Part shown: positions 54,601 through 64,000 of the stretch, one piece after another
Numbering within the stretch: position 1 is the first letter of the stretch
Layout: every line of letters begins with the position of its first letter
From: Dastarcus helophoroides
Lineage: Eukaryota > Arthropoda > Insecta > Coleoptera > Bothrideridae
Length of the DNA stretch: 64,000 nt
Direction of reading: 5' to 3'
Assembly (NCBI GenBank): GCA_028583605.1
Contig: CM053332.1
Location: forward strand, 23,647,823-23,711,822
Translations under genes and position numbers: made by a program
The notes under the pieces: generated by a model
Databases searched by the model: none
The model's input: only the letters and a program-made list of their open reading frames with translations
What the model was told of the DNA's origin: nothing

Positions 54601-55080
54601 AAAGAAATATCCAAAAATACGAAAATGTTGGTATACAAGACTATTTTCCAGCCTATACTACTATTAGGAAGTGAAACCTGGGTTTTGACGGAGAGAATGA
54701 AAAGCCGGATACAAGCAGTCGAGATGAAGTTCTTAAGAGCGATAAAGGGAATAAGTAGAAGAGATCGAATAAGAAATCAAAAAGTGAGGGAAGAACTGGA
54801 TGCTAAGCCTGTATTAGAAATTGTCGAAGAAAAACAATTAGGTTGGTGGGGACATATACAAAGGATGAAAGATAACATGCAAGTAAAGAAAATATGGGAA
54901 GCAAGAACATCGGACCGGAGACGTAGAGGCAGACCTAAAGAAAGATGGGATGACATCATTGATAAATTAATCAGAAAGAGACAATTAAACCTAAACGAAG
55001 CAAAAATTTTAGCGCTAAGCAAAAAGAAATGGAAAAAATTTTGTGAATGAAATAGAGAATACCAATCCCGACACCTTACT
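51600..55080 (+). pseudogene. RTE-like non-LTR retrotransposon, inactivated
   Basis: ORF1-like frame 51600-52013 (137 residues, lysine/glutamate-rich, coiled-coil-like), then an ORF2 broken by several stops and shifts. Visible parts: APE-type endonuclease 52143-52934 (WNVRGLRGKEEEL, TITETKKKGQGE, SIIDYVLV, FSDHYLI), linker 52950-53400, reverse transcriptase 53406-55050 (TKCGKAPGHDGITPEM, PIYKKGDRKQCQNYRGITLL, QSGFRRGHSIQDHI, DLEKAFDRAPR, catalytic FADDIVIM), and a C-terminal GWWGHIQRM … RGRPKERWDD region. Breaks are near 52934, 53250, 53390, 53820 and 54055. RTE-type clade is my best guess. Confidence 0.88.
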
Positions 55081-56518
55081 TGCAGTTTATATACAAATAA
55101 ATTGTCAAAATTTAAATTATAATCTCAAAATATTGACTTCAAGCATTAAATTGTTGATTAATTTTTTTTGGAACATTTTAGCTGTTTTTATTTTCTAAAT
55201 TTTGAGACTTCTTGAAATGTTGATTCTTTTTCTCGAACATTTCAATAATTCCCACTTTAAAAATCGAAATTTTAGAAGTATTTTTGATATTTTTTTTTCT
55301 TTGATTCCCAAATTATTTTTTATTTCAAAAATTTTGTATACAAATAAGAAATCTCAACTTTTTTTAGAAATATTGTCTGCTTTTTCTTCGAAATTTGCTC
55401 TTATTCTTTAATTTCGAACTTGAGAATTTAAAGAATAAATTTAACATTTTTGGAAAAATTGGAAACTTCGATTCAGAACTTTCTTTGATCCTACAATAGT
55501 AGTAGTTTTTTTAGAAAAAAAAATAATATCGCAAAAATGTTGAAATTTACAAGGTTCATTTTTTCTTGAAGTTTCATTATTTTTCTCAAAAGTTTTCTTT
55601 TTTTTATGCAACTTGGCAAAATTAGAAAATAAAATAAACTGTGAAATGCCGAAAGTCTAGTGGAAAAACTTGACATTTTTAAAGCAAATTAGAGAAACAA
55701 AAAAATCTGGAAAAGTTGAAATTTTGAGAAGAAATTTTAAGAAATTTTCAGAAAAAATAGGAATTTGTAAAATTATTTTTATAAAATATTTAGGAAAAAT
55801 GGAAAGCTCGCAGAAAAAATTTAAGTTTTCCTAAATAAATCGAAATATCTAAAAGAAACTCAAATTTTTTATACAAATAAGTTAAAATTGAGATTTCAAG
55901 TAAAAACTTCGAAATTTTCTTTCAGAGAAATATTAAAATACAAGAATTGTATTTAGAAGTTATTTTGAAATTTTAATTATTTTCTCAAAATTTTTACAAT
56001 TAGAAAAAAAAATTAAAATAGATTTTAAAATCAAGTAACTTCATAAAAGAAACTTGATATTTCTGTAAAAAGAAATCTCTACAAAAAATTGTTTAAGGAA
56101 AAGTCTTCGGAAAATTTTGAGAAAAAAACTCGTAAGCGAAATTGGGGGTGCTGCAGTTCCACAGTGGCTATACGCGAACCGCCACCGATTGATCCCACAT
56201 TCCCCTGATCTTAAGGTTTACATTATCTTTGATCAAAAAATAGGTTAGACGTATAATTTTAGAGTAAATCATTTTCATAAATCCACTTTAAGTTTATGTA
56301 AACGTAAGGTTCGATGAATGGTTAAAAAAATAAAATTAAATGAAAGTAGGAAATCCAAAAATTTTGTTTTATATTGTAAACTTTAATAAAACGATTCTAA
56401 TTGAAAGTGAATCATTTCAAACAGAAACCATAACACACTAATTTTTAAAATTAATATTTAAAAAAAAATCGTTTTACAATAAAATTATCTCTTACTGACG
56501 TTCCCTTATTTTATAAAG

Positions 56519-58753
56519 TTAAGACTTTTTTAGAATAAATTTGCAATAATCGTCTTTTATAGCGTCGAACGGTATCTCCTTTACAGGAAATCCTTCTGTC
56601 GTTTCCTTGATACTATTTGCATACTCCTCAAGCTGCTTGTCTCGGTGGGATAAAACAAATCTTTGATTTTCAATCATCATTAGGGCATCCTCTGCAGAAA
56701 TATTATTAATCAATTCTTTACTCAAGTGTTTCAAATAGACTGACCCACAGTAAATAACGTTAAAGCAATTTTTGAATTCCCCCCTATATTTCATAACATT
56801 CAAGCTCGTTATCGACATAAAAGTAATCTTAACATCTTCTAACTCGATACACTTTTTTGGCTTAACTCTCGTGATTTTATTCTCAGCTTTAATATCTATA
56901 ACATTCCTGTCTTCGGCCATAATGATTGTCCCCAACTGAGCATCTGAAATCGTCTGGTGTTCGTAGCTACTTTTATTTTCAATTTCGTGAAATATCTGCC
57001 TTAGATTCCTCTCGGTTACGTCCGTGGCTCTATACTGTCGTTGACCGTGGGTGGATTTCAAAAAATTCGCATCTTCGCATTCCAATCCGTATGTGACGAA
57101 AGGGCCAGTCTGCATGTCCCCTAGATACCCATAGTGGACAAAATTTTCCCCATTCGGTAATATGGCGCAAACTAGGGAGCGATTGGGCTTGGATACTTCG
57201 GATTCCAACCAGGAGAACGCGATCCCCGTGCTTCTAAAACTTTTATATTCTTGATTGCGCACCTGAGAGCCCCCCATTTGATGAAAACGCATATTCAGGT
57301 CCCAGTCGAAGGCCCCCGCTTTAGTGTCGTATCTAACACCTGGAAATATGAATGAAAAAATTTTCCTTAGTGGTTTGTGGTTCACTTATGGTAGTTAATA
57401 TTGTAACGAAATGTAAATTGTCTCAGCTGCTCACTCTCTGGAGTGAGCAGTTGAGACAATTTACATTTCGCTGAGACGTGAAGTATTCTAAGATGAGAGA
57501 GAAGTTGGTACTCGCATTCATTCTTAGGATATTGTAACGCAATGTGAACAGATAGAATAGAATTGTAGAATTTAGTACGTAAGAAAAGTTTCTAGAAAGA
57601 TCTGATAAGGGGAAAGCGGCCGCGACAACGAAGCAAACGAAGCGTTCCCGAAATTTCGGCAAACGATAAGCCTTATCCGCCGGTTTGTTCTAGAACCCGG
57701 GAGCCAAAACTATATAAGGCGGTCAGCTTTCCCTCGAGTTAGTTAGAGTCAGTGTAGTTAAGTAGTGATCTAGCAGTAAGAAGTCAATAAGTAAGTTAAT
57801 TGTTCAGTTGCAGTGATCGGAGTTGAGATTGAAAATAAAGTGGGCATTATTCAATTCACATGTTAATCAATTTGAACCGATAAGCGCGTAACAATATCAA
57901 TTTGGAGCGATTTAACCGACCAGGTATACTCTATTGAAGAGAACAGTTTTCTATGTCACGTTCCTATTCCTAAATTTTTTGATAATGTTCTCTTTTTTTA
58001 TTTAGTTTACAATAATTGAAATGCAAATCTTGTCCCCTGAAACCAAGAAAGATTAAAAAACACTAACAAAGGTCGCTCTAACAGTCAAGCTATCATCTTC
58101 AGAGAGATATATCTCAGATTCTCAGCTTCAGAGGGATATATCTCTCTGAAAATGATGACATGATTTGTATTTCAATTTTCGAAGATAACCAAAGAGCAAT
58201 CCGTTCCACCAAAAGAAAATAGATGTTTTTACCTAGAGTTTTCCTCAAGTCGTCTGTCCCAACTGTCGCATATGTCAAAATCATCATTGGTGCTACACCA
58301 AAACTTAATTAGGTTCTCCATGTAGTCCCTATCCTTATATTTGATGTCTAACTCGATATAAGGCATCATTTCCTTCAGATAATCGTAATTCGTAATCATC
58401 TTGATCAGTTCGATTGCCCTCGAAGCGAGAAACTTGGAAACATAAGGCCTAACTATCGTATTACCGTATAATTCCATGAATGTTCTCGTCTTCTGTACTG
58501 GGCCCAACTCATCTGATGATTGTAGGGCGACGTTCAACAGCAGTAACTGCTTAGCTAACAATTCGACGCAACCATCAATAAGGACGAAATTCAACTTGAC
58601 ATGCTTGTATCTGTATCGTCTGGCCAACGTTTTTAAAACGTGTCGGGCGTCGGCCCCACCTAAGATTAAAATATTTAGTTCCTCGGGAACATCGTGCACG
58701 TTTTTTTGGTATTCAGACAAGAGATCTAGAGCGGGAGTAAGCCCCCAAAACAT
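56519..58753 (-). CDS. DNAAF3: DNAAF3, axonemal dynein preassembly factor (2 exons)
   Basis: DNAAF3 acts in the cytoplasm to preassemble dynein arms for motile cilia and sperm flagella. Exon 1 58753-58233, exon 2 57332-56519, joined in phase at ENS-RYDTKAGAFDWDL, which is continuous in the family. About 444 residues (human about 540). Start chosen at the ATG of MFWGLTPALDLL because a stop lies just upstream in frame; a GTG six codons earlier is unlikely. Landmarks: LNILILGGADARHVLKTL (Rossmann-like methyltransferase fold), LAKQLLLLNVAL, FMELYGNTIVRP, IKFWC, CDSWDRRL, then RYDTKAGAFDWDLNMRFHQM and GPFVTYGLECED. No frame damage. The ~900-bp intron holds a hairpin, a solo LTR and a foldback copy. 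Confidence 0.93.
57407..57470. repeat. 30-bp-arm hairpin at an LTR-like head
   Basis: CGAAATGTAAATTGTCTCAG… pairs with …TGAGACAATTTACATTTCG across a 4-base loop (TCTG), with one mismatch. It begins inside TGTAACGAAATGTAAAT (57402), which matches the first 17 bases of the solo LTR family. Confidence 0.85.
57533..57893 (+). mobile_element. Solo LTR (Ty3/gypsy-like), copy 2
   Basis: 361 bp, TGTAACGCAATG … GCGCGTAACA, with 4-bp duplications ATAT (57529-57532, 57894-57897). TATA box at 57711 (TATATAAGGCGGTCAGC). In the DNAAF3 intron, opposite strand to the gene. Confidence 0.9.
58012..58215. mobile_element. Foldback-family copy (DNAAF3 intron)
   Basis: Left GAAATGCAAATCTTGTCCCC, right TTTCGAAGATAACCAAAGAG … TCCGTTCCACCAAAAG. 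The centre has repeated AGAGAGATATATCTC phrases. Confidence 0.85.
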
Positions 58754-59499
58754 CTTTAGCGGATTCACTCAACGTTAAGTCAAATTGTTGTCGTACTCCC
58801 ATGGAAACGGCCTATTGATGTCACGGTGTAATCCCATGACAACGCACTAAATTCGTTCACTGGGCCAAGTTTGGTAAATATCCATCAAAATCCTTGACTT
58901 GCCTGAAATGCACCAAACTCAGCTTCACTGACTATTGAAACACATTTTAATAATAATTTAAATATATATCAGTTACATATATTTAATTTCCTAGTTTAAA
59001 CTTTTCGTCAACATTTCGAAATCAACGACATTTTGAGGTTAAGGTCGAAATTTTACGAAAAATACTAAAAATTGAAAGTGTAACCTTAAAATTGAAAAAA
59101 AAAATTAGTCGTAATTGTAGAAGAATCCCAACATGCATATTTAAAAACGCCCACTTAAACTCTCGAATGTAAAATTTTTCGAAAAACAGGTCTCTAATTA
59201 AAATCGAAATAACATAACAACTTTCCCTAAAATCGTTTAAGTCTGTAAATTTCGTACCTCAGTATCTGGTAAATCAAGCCGCTAGAAAAAATTGATACTT
59301 CACCTCTTCGCTTGAAATTAGATTTAGAAACTGATTTCTAATTTTTCGCTTCTGGGATAAATCGTTACGTATTTTATAACCTCTACATTTTCATTGAAAC
59401 TGAAGAATTTCATTGCCATCTGGCAACACTACTCATCTGTAGCGCTCTTAACTCTGTGGGCGTCGACAGTTCTCTGTAACTCTGTGGTCGACAGGGGCG
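58754..59499. other. Spacer upstream of DNAAF3
   Basis: No gene. It includes the DNAAF3 promoter side and AT-rich sequence with a few CGAAATTT-type motifs. Confidence 0.5.
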
Positions 59500-61800
59500 T
59501 CGAACAGTTTGGTATTTGGTGTACTGTGTGGTATACTTTTTGGTAGTGTTCTCTTTGATGTATTTTGTGGTCAAATTATAGTTCATTTTAGATAAATGTG
59601 CATCAGAATATACACTAAACTTCTAATTTTATAGTGACAACAACGAGATCTAACAATATTTAGACATGGTCGTGTGGCATCACTGTGACATCTCCTAATA
59701 TGTTTTGTTCAGTATAGATATACTACGACAGTAAGTAGCGAAAATTGCTAATTTTTGTCACGAATTTTGTTTGCTCATGCGTCATTTTGCACAATCCCGA
59801 CATGCGTATGCTTGTTCTATGATATCCAGAATAAGATTCATGAAAAGTGGGTAACTAATGTGTTGAGAGTGCCAAATGTTCGGAAAATCAGACTTGAGCG
59901 GTGCATGATGATTTATTTTACCTTCATATGTTATCAGTTCATCGTAAAAATCTCCTAATAGTGTTCTGTGTTCTTAAAATCGTAATCTATATGGGTGTAA
60001 TATATACGTTTTGTGGGTGTACTGTTTGGTGTACATTTTGGTGGTGTTCTGCTTGGTATAATTTGTGGTCAAAATGTAATTCATTTTGGATAAATGTGCA
60101 TCAGAATAGACACTAAACTTCTAATTTTATTATGACAATAACGAGAACTAGTAATATTTAGACATGGTCGTGTGGCATCGCTGTGACATTTTCTAATGGT
60201 ATTCGGTGTTCTTAAAATCCTAACCTATATGCGTGTACTGTTTGGTGTATTTTGTGGTTAAAATGTAATTCATTTTACATAAATGTGCATTAAAATAGAT
60301 CAAAACTTCCAATTTTATAGTGACAACGAGAACTAGTAATATTTAAACATGGTCGTGTGGCGAGCCTGTGACTTCTAATGGTGTTCTGTGTTCTTAAAAT
60401 TGTAATCTATATGGATGTAATATATCTGTTTGATGTTGGTGTACTTTTTGGTGGTGTTCTGCTTGGTGTATTTTGTGGTCAAAATGTAGTTCATGTTGGA
60501 TAAATGTGCATCAGAATAGACAACTAATTTTATTGTAACAATAACGAGAACTAGTGATATTTAGACATGGTCGTGTGGCATCGCTGTGACATTTCCTAAT
60601 GGTGTTCGGTGTTCTTAAAATCCTAACCTATATGCGTGTACTGTTTGGTGTATTTTGTGGTCAAAATGTTATTCATTTTACATAAATGTGCATTACAATA
60701 GAGACTAAACTTCTAATTTTATAGTGACAACGAGAACTAGTAATATTTAGACATGGTCGTGTGGCATCGCTGTGACATTTCCTAATGGTGTTCGGTGTTC
60801 GTAAAATCCTAACCTATATGCGTGTACTGTTTGGTGTATTTTGTGGTCAAAATGTAATTCATTTTACATAAATGTGCATTAAAATAGACACAAAACTTCC
60901 AATTTTATAGTGACAACGAGAACTAGTAATATTTAGACATGGTCGTGTGGCGAGCCTGTGACTTCTCCTAATGGTGTTCTGTGTTCTTAAAATCGTAATC
61001 TATATAGATGTACTGTTTGGTGTTGGTGTACTTTTTGGTGGTGTTCTGCTTGGTGTATTTTGTGATCAAAATGTAGTTCATGTTGGATAAATGTGCATCA
61101 GAATAGACAACTAATTTTATTGTAACAATAACGAGAACTAGTGATATTTAGACATGGTCATGTGGCATCGCTGTGACATTTCCTAATGGTGTTCGGTGTT
61201 CGTAAAATCCTAACCTATATGCGTGTACTTTTTGGTGTATTTTGTGGTCAAAATGTAATTCATTTTACATAAATGTGCATTAAAATAGACACAAAACTTC
61301 CAATTTTATAGTGACAACGAGAACTAGTAATATTTAGACATGGTCGTGTGGCGAGCCTGTGACTTCTCTTAATGCTGTTGTGTTCTTAAAATCGTAATCT
61401 ATGTAGATGTACTGTTTGGTGTTGGTGTACTTTTTGGTGGTGTTCTGCTTGGTGTATTTTGTGGTCAAAATGTAGTTCATGTTGGATAAATGTGCATCAG
61501 AATAGACAACCAATTTTATTGTAACAATAACGAGAACTAGCGATATTTAGACATGGTCGTGTGGCATCGCTGTGACATTTCCTAATGGTATTCGGTGTTC
61601 TTAAAATCCTAACCTATATTCGTGTACTGTTTGGTGTATTTTGTGGTCAAAATGTTATTCATTTTACATAAATGTGCATTACAATAGAGACTAAACTTCT
61701 AATTTTATAGTGACAACGAGAACTAGTAATATTTAGACATGGTCGTGTGGCGAGCTTGTGACATTTCCTAATAATGTTCTGTGTTCGTAAAATATTAACC
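59500..61800. repeat. Satellite array C, alternating ~185 and ~205-219-bp monomers
   Basis: About ten copies marked by TAGACATGGTCGTGTGGC at about 59661, 60160, 60343, 60562, 60749, 60944, 61150, 61334, 61549 and 61734. After the first pair, spacings alternate short and long, since every second unit carries an extra block (GGTGTTGGTGTACTTTTTGG…). This is a ~400-bp dimer. Spurious small frames inside are not genes. Confidence 0.92.
59701..59950. mobile_element. 250-bp insertion in satellite C flanked by 10-bp direct repeats
   Basis: Explains the 499-bp gap between the first two satellite markers. TCTCCTAATA stands at 59691-59700 and 59951-59960. No obvious terminal inverted repeats, so the element type is unknown. 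Confidence 0.65.
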
Positions 61801-61857
61801 TATATGTATTAATTTTATTTAACATTTTAAGTAACCTATATATCACTATATATTTTA

Positions 61858-62095
61858 CATTATTCTTCACTCTTATTGGTCGGAAACATTATGTTTATTA
61901 ATTTTTTTTGTATTCCATGTAAAATAAACTTACCTATTTTTTGTCAACTGTCATGAGATGACGTTTTAAATAAATTTAGATATTACGTAGTCTTATTTCA
62001 AAAACTGTTCTAGAATATTGTCAACAAACAATAAACATTTAAATATTTCCAAGCTGGGTTGTAGAAATATTAAATAAAATTGATAAATGTGGGAG
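61858..62095. repeat. Dispersed repeat with inverted ends (CTCTTATTGGTCGG family)
   Basis: The left part resembles 21763-21852. The right part (CATTTAAATATTTCCAAGCT…AAATAAAATTGAT) is the complement of what follows the left part in that copy. A partial non-autonomous DNA element is likely. Confidence 0.65.
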
Positions 62096-62164
62096 CTTAA
62101 ACGAGGTAGGTCGTAACAAACGTAACACCAAAAGTTTGACAATTTTATTACTTTTTAATGTAAG

Positions 62165-62995
62165 AAATAGAGATGGATTGCTATTTCAAAAGCTGCTCTT
62201 TCGTAGCAGTTATTTAGCTGAAGCGGCTTCAAGCTGCTACTTAATTTTAAAAATAGCTACTTCGCTGCTTCGTATATTTTACATCGTAGTTTTCTTGACA
62301 CGAATCACGAAATCGGAAACCCCGACAGCAGTCGACAATACCCCAATATCGCTAGCTGCGATTTATTATCAAAAATAGCTGCTTCCCTTCTTTCTTCACT
62401 GATGTTTTATACTTGACTGCTTCGAATCAAACATCGCCGGTCTATTGCTATACTGGTACTCCGATCCCAGTCCCAGTCAATAATACTCGAATATTCGAGG
62501 TGTCGCGCGTCGCTGTTCTGACTGCAATTTATTTTCAAAAAGGGCTGCTTTTCAGTGATGATTAATTTCAAAATTGTGGGCTGTTGATTCCTACCGCTTT
62601 ATAGATCTGTGATTACATGTTTTGGGCGAAAATGTTAATAGTTCTAATGTCAGTGTCATTACTAATTTTAAGAGCTTTTACGTACTTACGATTTTGCCAC
62701 CAAAAGGAAAGTAAAATTAAAGCTGTTTGAAAATATTGACATTCGTACTTTGTGATCTACACTTTATTAAAACAATAACACTATCAAACTACACAATAGT
62801 AGGATCTGGCGACGCAAAGCAATTTGTAAACCGTAAATTCCTACAAAGAAGTAAATAGCAGGCTGCCATCTTCGAACTACCCAAAACCTTACAAATTGCT
62901 ATTTTTAAGCTGATACTTGGTAGCTGCTTTATAAAAGAAGCAGTAACTGCTATAACTGTTATTTGAAAGTAGCAGGTTTGCCCATCCCTAGTAAG
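62165..62995. mobile_element. Possible hAT-type MITE with GATGGGCAA-like ends
   Basis: The right end reads CAGGTTTGCCCATCCCTA. The left end (AGAGATGGATTGCTATTTCA) is its imperfect complement. The interior repeats AGCTGCTT and AGCAGTTA motifs in both orientations. An 86-codon minus-strand frame (62789-63049) straddles its end and is not supported as a gene. Confidence 0.5.
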
Positions 62996-63365
62996 AAAAT
63001 ACAAAAACGCGGGACTGGCGACTAACTGCAGCCAGCCCGAACAACACACATCTTATCTCTAAAGACAACTAACTCTTCTTTTCACGCCAAGACGCGATCG
63101 AGCCATCTATGTTTTGCGTCACCCCGAATTGACATTGACATTGTACTGCCAACTTCAAATAACGAACAATTGGCGGGCTATTCAAAATTTAAACCTACAT
63201 AAACATATTTTACTTTATTGTCTGTTGTTTTGAGGTTGACTCTTTTATATTTTACGTCAATTTCTGCTGAAAATTTTTAATAATGGTAATAAACGTAATG
63301 TAGAAAACATTTAGTCTGATTATTTATGTCAAACAACCCCTGAAATGTAGGCAACACAATAACAC
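62995..63365 (-). repeat. Fullest copy of a dispersed repeat, reverse orientation
   Basis: Successive parts match, in reverse, fragments at about 14815-14935 (ACGCCAAGACGCG / CGCGTCTTGGCGG), 6413-6500 (AACAATTGGCGGGCTATTCA) and 13478-13590 (ACATTTAGTCTGATTATTTA, CCCCTGAAATGTAGGCAACA). Confidence 0.75.
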
Positions 63366-63384
63366 AAAACATATACATTAATCA

Positions 63385-63550
63385 CAAGGGCGTACAGAGG
63401 CGGGGGTGTTGGGGGTGTGACACCCCCCTAAACTTTCGTTTTTTATAGGTAAAATCAATTTGTATTTCACAGTCGGCAAATTTTTCTAATCCAGTCGGCA
63501 TTTTTAACTTGACTCATCCCCCTAAAAGTATCAGGCTCGGTACGCCCCTG
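63385..63550. mobile_element. 166-bp hAT MITE with perfect 8-bp duplication
   Basis: Ends CAAGGGCGTACAGAG and, inverted, CTCGGTACGCCCCTG; flanked by ATTAATCA on both sides (63377-63384, 63551-63558). The inside has GGGGGTGTGACACCCCCC, a strong short hairpin. Confidence 0.9.
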
Positions 63551-63558
63551 ATTAATCA

Positions 63559-64000
63559 TCAAAATGTTTACACGTGAAGTAGTTCTGGTGATTTTTTTAG
63601 TAACTTATTTAAAGCTTGATTTAATACTTCACGGGCTACTCTTATATACATTTATCCAAAATATACGACCCAAATCTCCACGTTGTAGCCAAAAATACCG
63701 ATTTAGTATTTAATAAAAACAATTTTATCAAGTAGTTGAGTAGCTTATTCCAAGTTTGTTGTTTTTTATTTTATTTCGATATCGTATTGTTAACAAAAAT
63801 ATTAAATAATGCAATTTTATAAATTCAGCAGCATGTTTTAATCAGTATACGGTAAATTCTGAGAAAATACGGTAATTTCAATTGCGAATCCATGAAATTT
63901 TCGTTTTGGACATATGGGAACATTGAAAGGCATCGACTGTTCTGTGTACTTTTTGCTGCTGATGTTCTATGAATGTAATCTGTGGTTATGTGGTCAATGA
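63559..64000. other. Right-edge AT-rich segment
   Basis: No gene. The last ~60 bases (TTCTGTGTACTTTTTGCTGC…TGTGGTCAATGA) faintly recall satellite C and may begin another array beyond the window. Confidence 0.4.

Larger units (their letters stand above)
51023..56187. mobile_element. hAT-like element carrying nested retrotransposon sequence
   Basis: Ends CAGTGGCGGCTCGTAGCCA and, inverted, TGGCTATACGCGAACCGCCA(C)CG. Flanked by ATTGATCC (51015-51022 and 56188-56195), an 8-bp duplication. Outer parts (51060-51330, 55080-56150) are AT-rich CGAAATTT-type filler with a repeated GGGGGTGCTGC phrase near each end. The middle is a truncated LTR joined to an RTE-like element. No hAT transposase is seen, so it is non-autonomous. 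Confidence 0.85.

Noticed and set aside
57333..57385. Extending DNAAF3 exon 2 up to the open frame's first Met (57385).
   Set aside because: The family-conserved join ENS-RYDTKAGAFDWDL and phase support an exon start at 57332.
62789..63049. 86-codon minus-strand frame as a gene.
   Set aside because: It straddles the border of a probable MITE and a dispersed repeat.

Overview
This is a eukaryotic, almost certainly insect, nuclear window. Genes are split by short GT-AG introns. The families match single-copy insect genes: the p110 PI3-kinase catalytic subunit, the white eye-pigment ABC transporter, NSUN5, VMA21, inositol-pentakisphosphate 2-kinase and DNAAF3. Intergenic DNA is AT-rich and full of DNA transposons, foldback elements and satellites, and a degenerate TTAGG-type interstitial telomeric tract is present. 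A beetle is plausible, but the sequence alone does not prove the order.

Layout. 10-5952 (-): Pi3K p110, eleven exons, with its C-terminal kinase exons beyond the left edge. 7110-9650 (+): a decayed, unprocessed WDR19/IFT144 pseudogene. 9650-16167: gene-free, with composite tandem repeats, LINE 3' ends and a hAT MITE. 16168-21071 (-): Nsun5, five exons with a very long lysine-rich C-terminal tail, and Vma21 inside its second intron on the same strand. 21072-30467: a foldback-rich spacer followed by two adjacent satellite arrays, each with a ~171-bp monomer. 30468-40566 (+): white, twelve exons, with a 6-kb intron filled by a CGAAATTT-motif array. 43205-50817 (+): IPPK, five exons, its introns packed with nested elements including a Tc1/mariner element with ~420-bp terminal repeats and an intact transposase. 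51023-56187: a hAT-like element that swallowed a truncated LTR joined to an RTE-like retrotransposon. 56519-58753 (-): DNAAF3, two exons. 59500-61800: a third satellite. 61800-64000: more MITEs.

The genes are not an operon and share no pathway. Pi3K and IPPK both concern inositol phosphates, and DNAAF3 and the dead WDR19 copy both concern cilia, but no functional linkage can be read from the layout. The most distinctive features are the satellites, the nested transposons (several with clean target-site duplications), the NSUN5 tail, and six single-base frameshifts in white and IPPK. All six are insertions, which looks more like assembly error than gene death.
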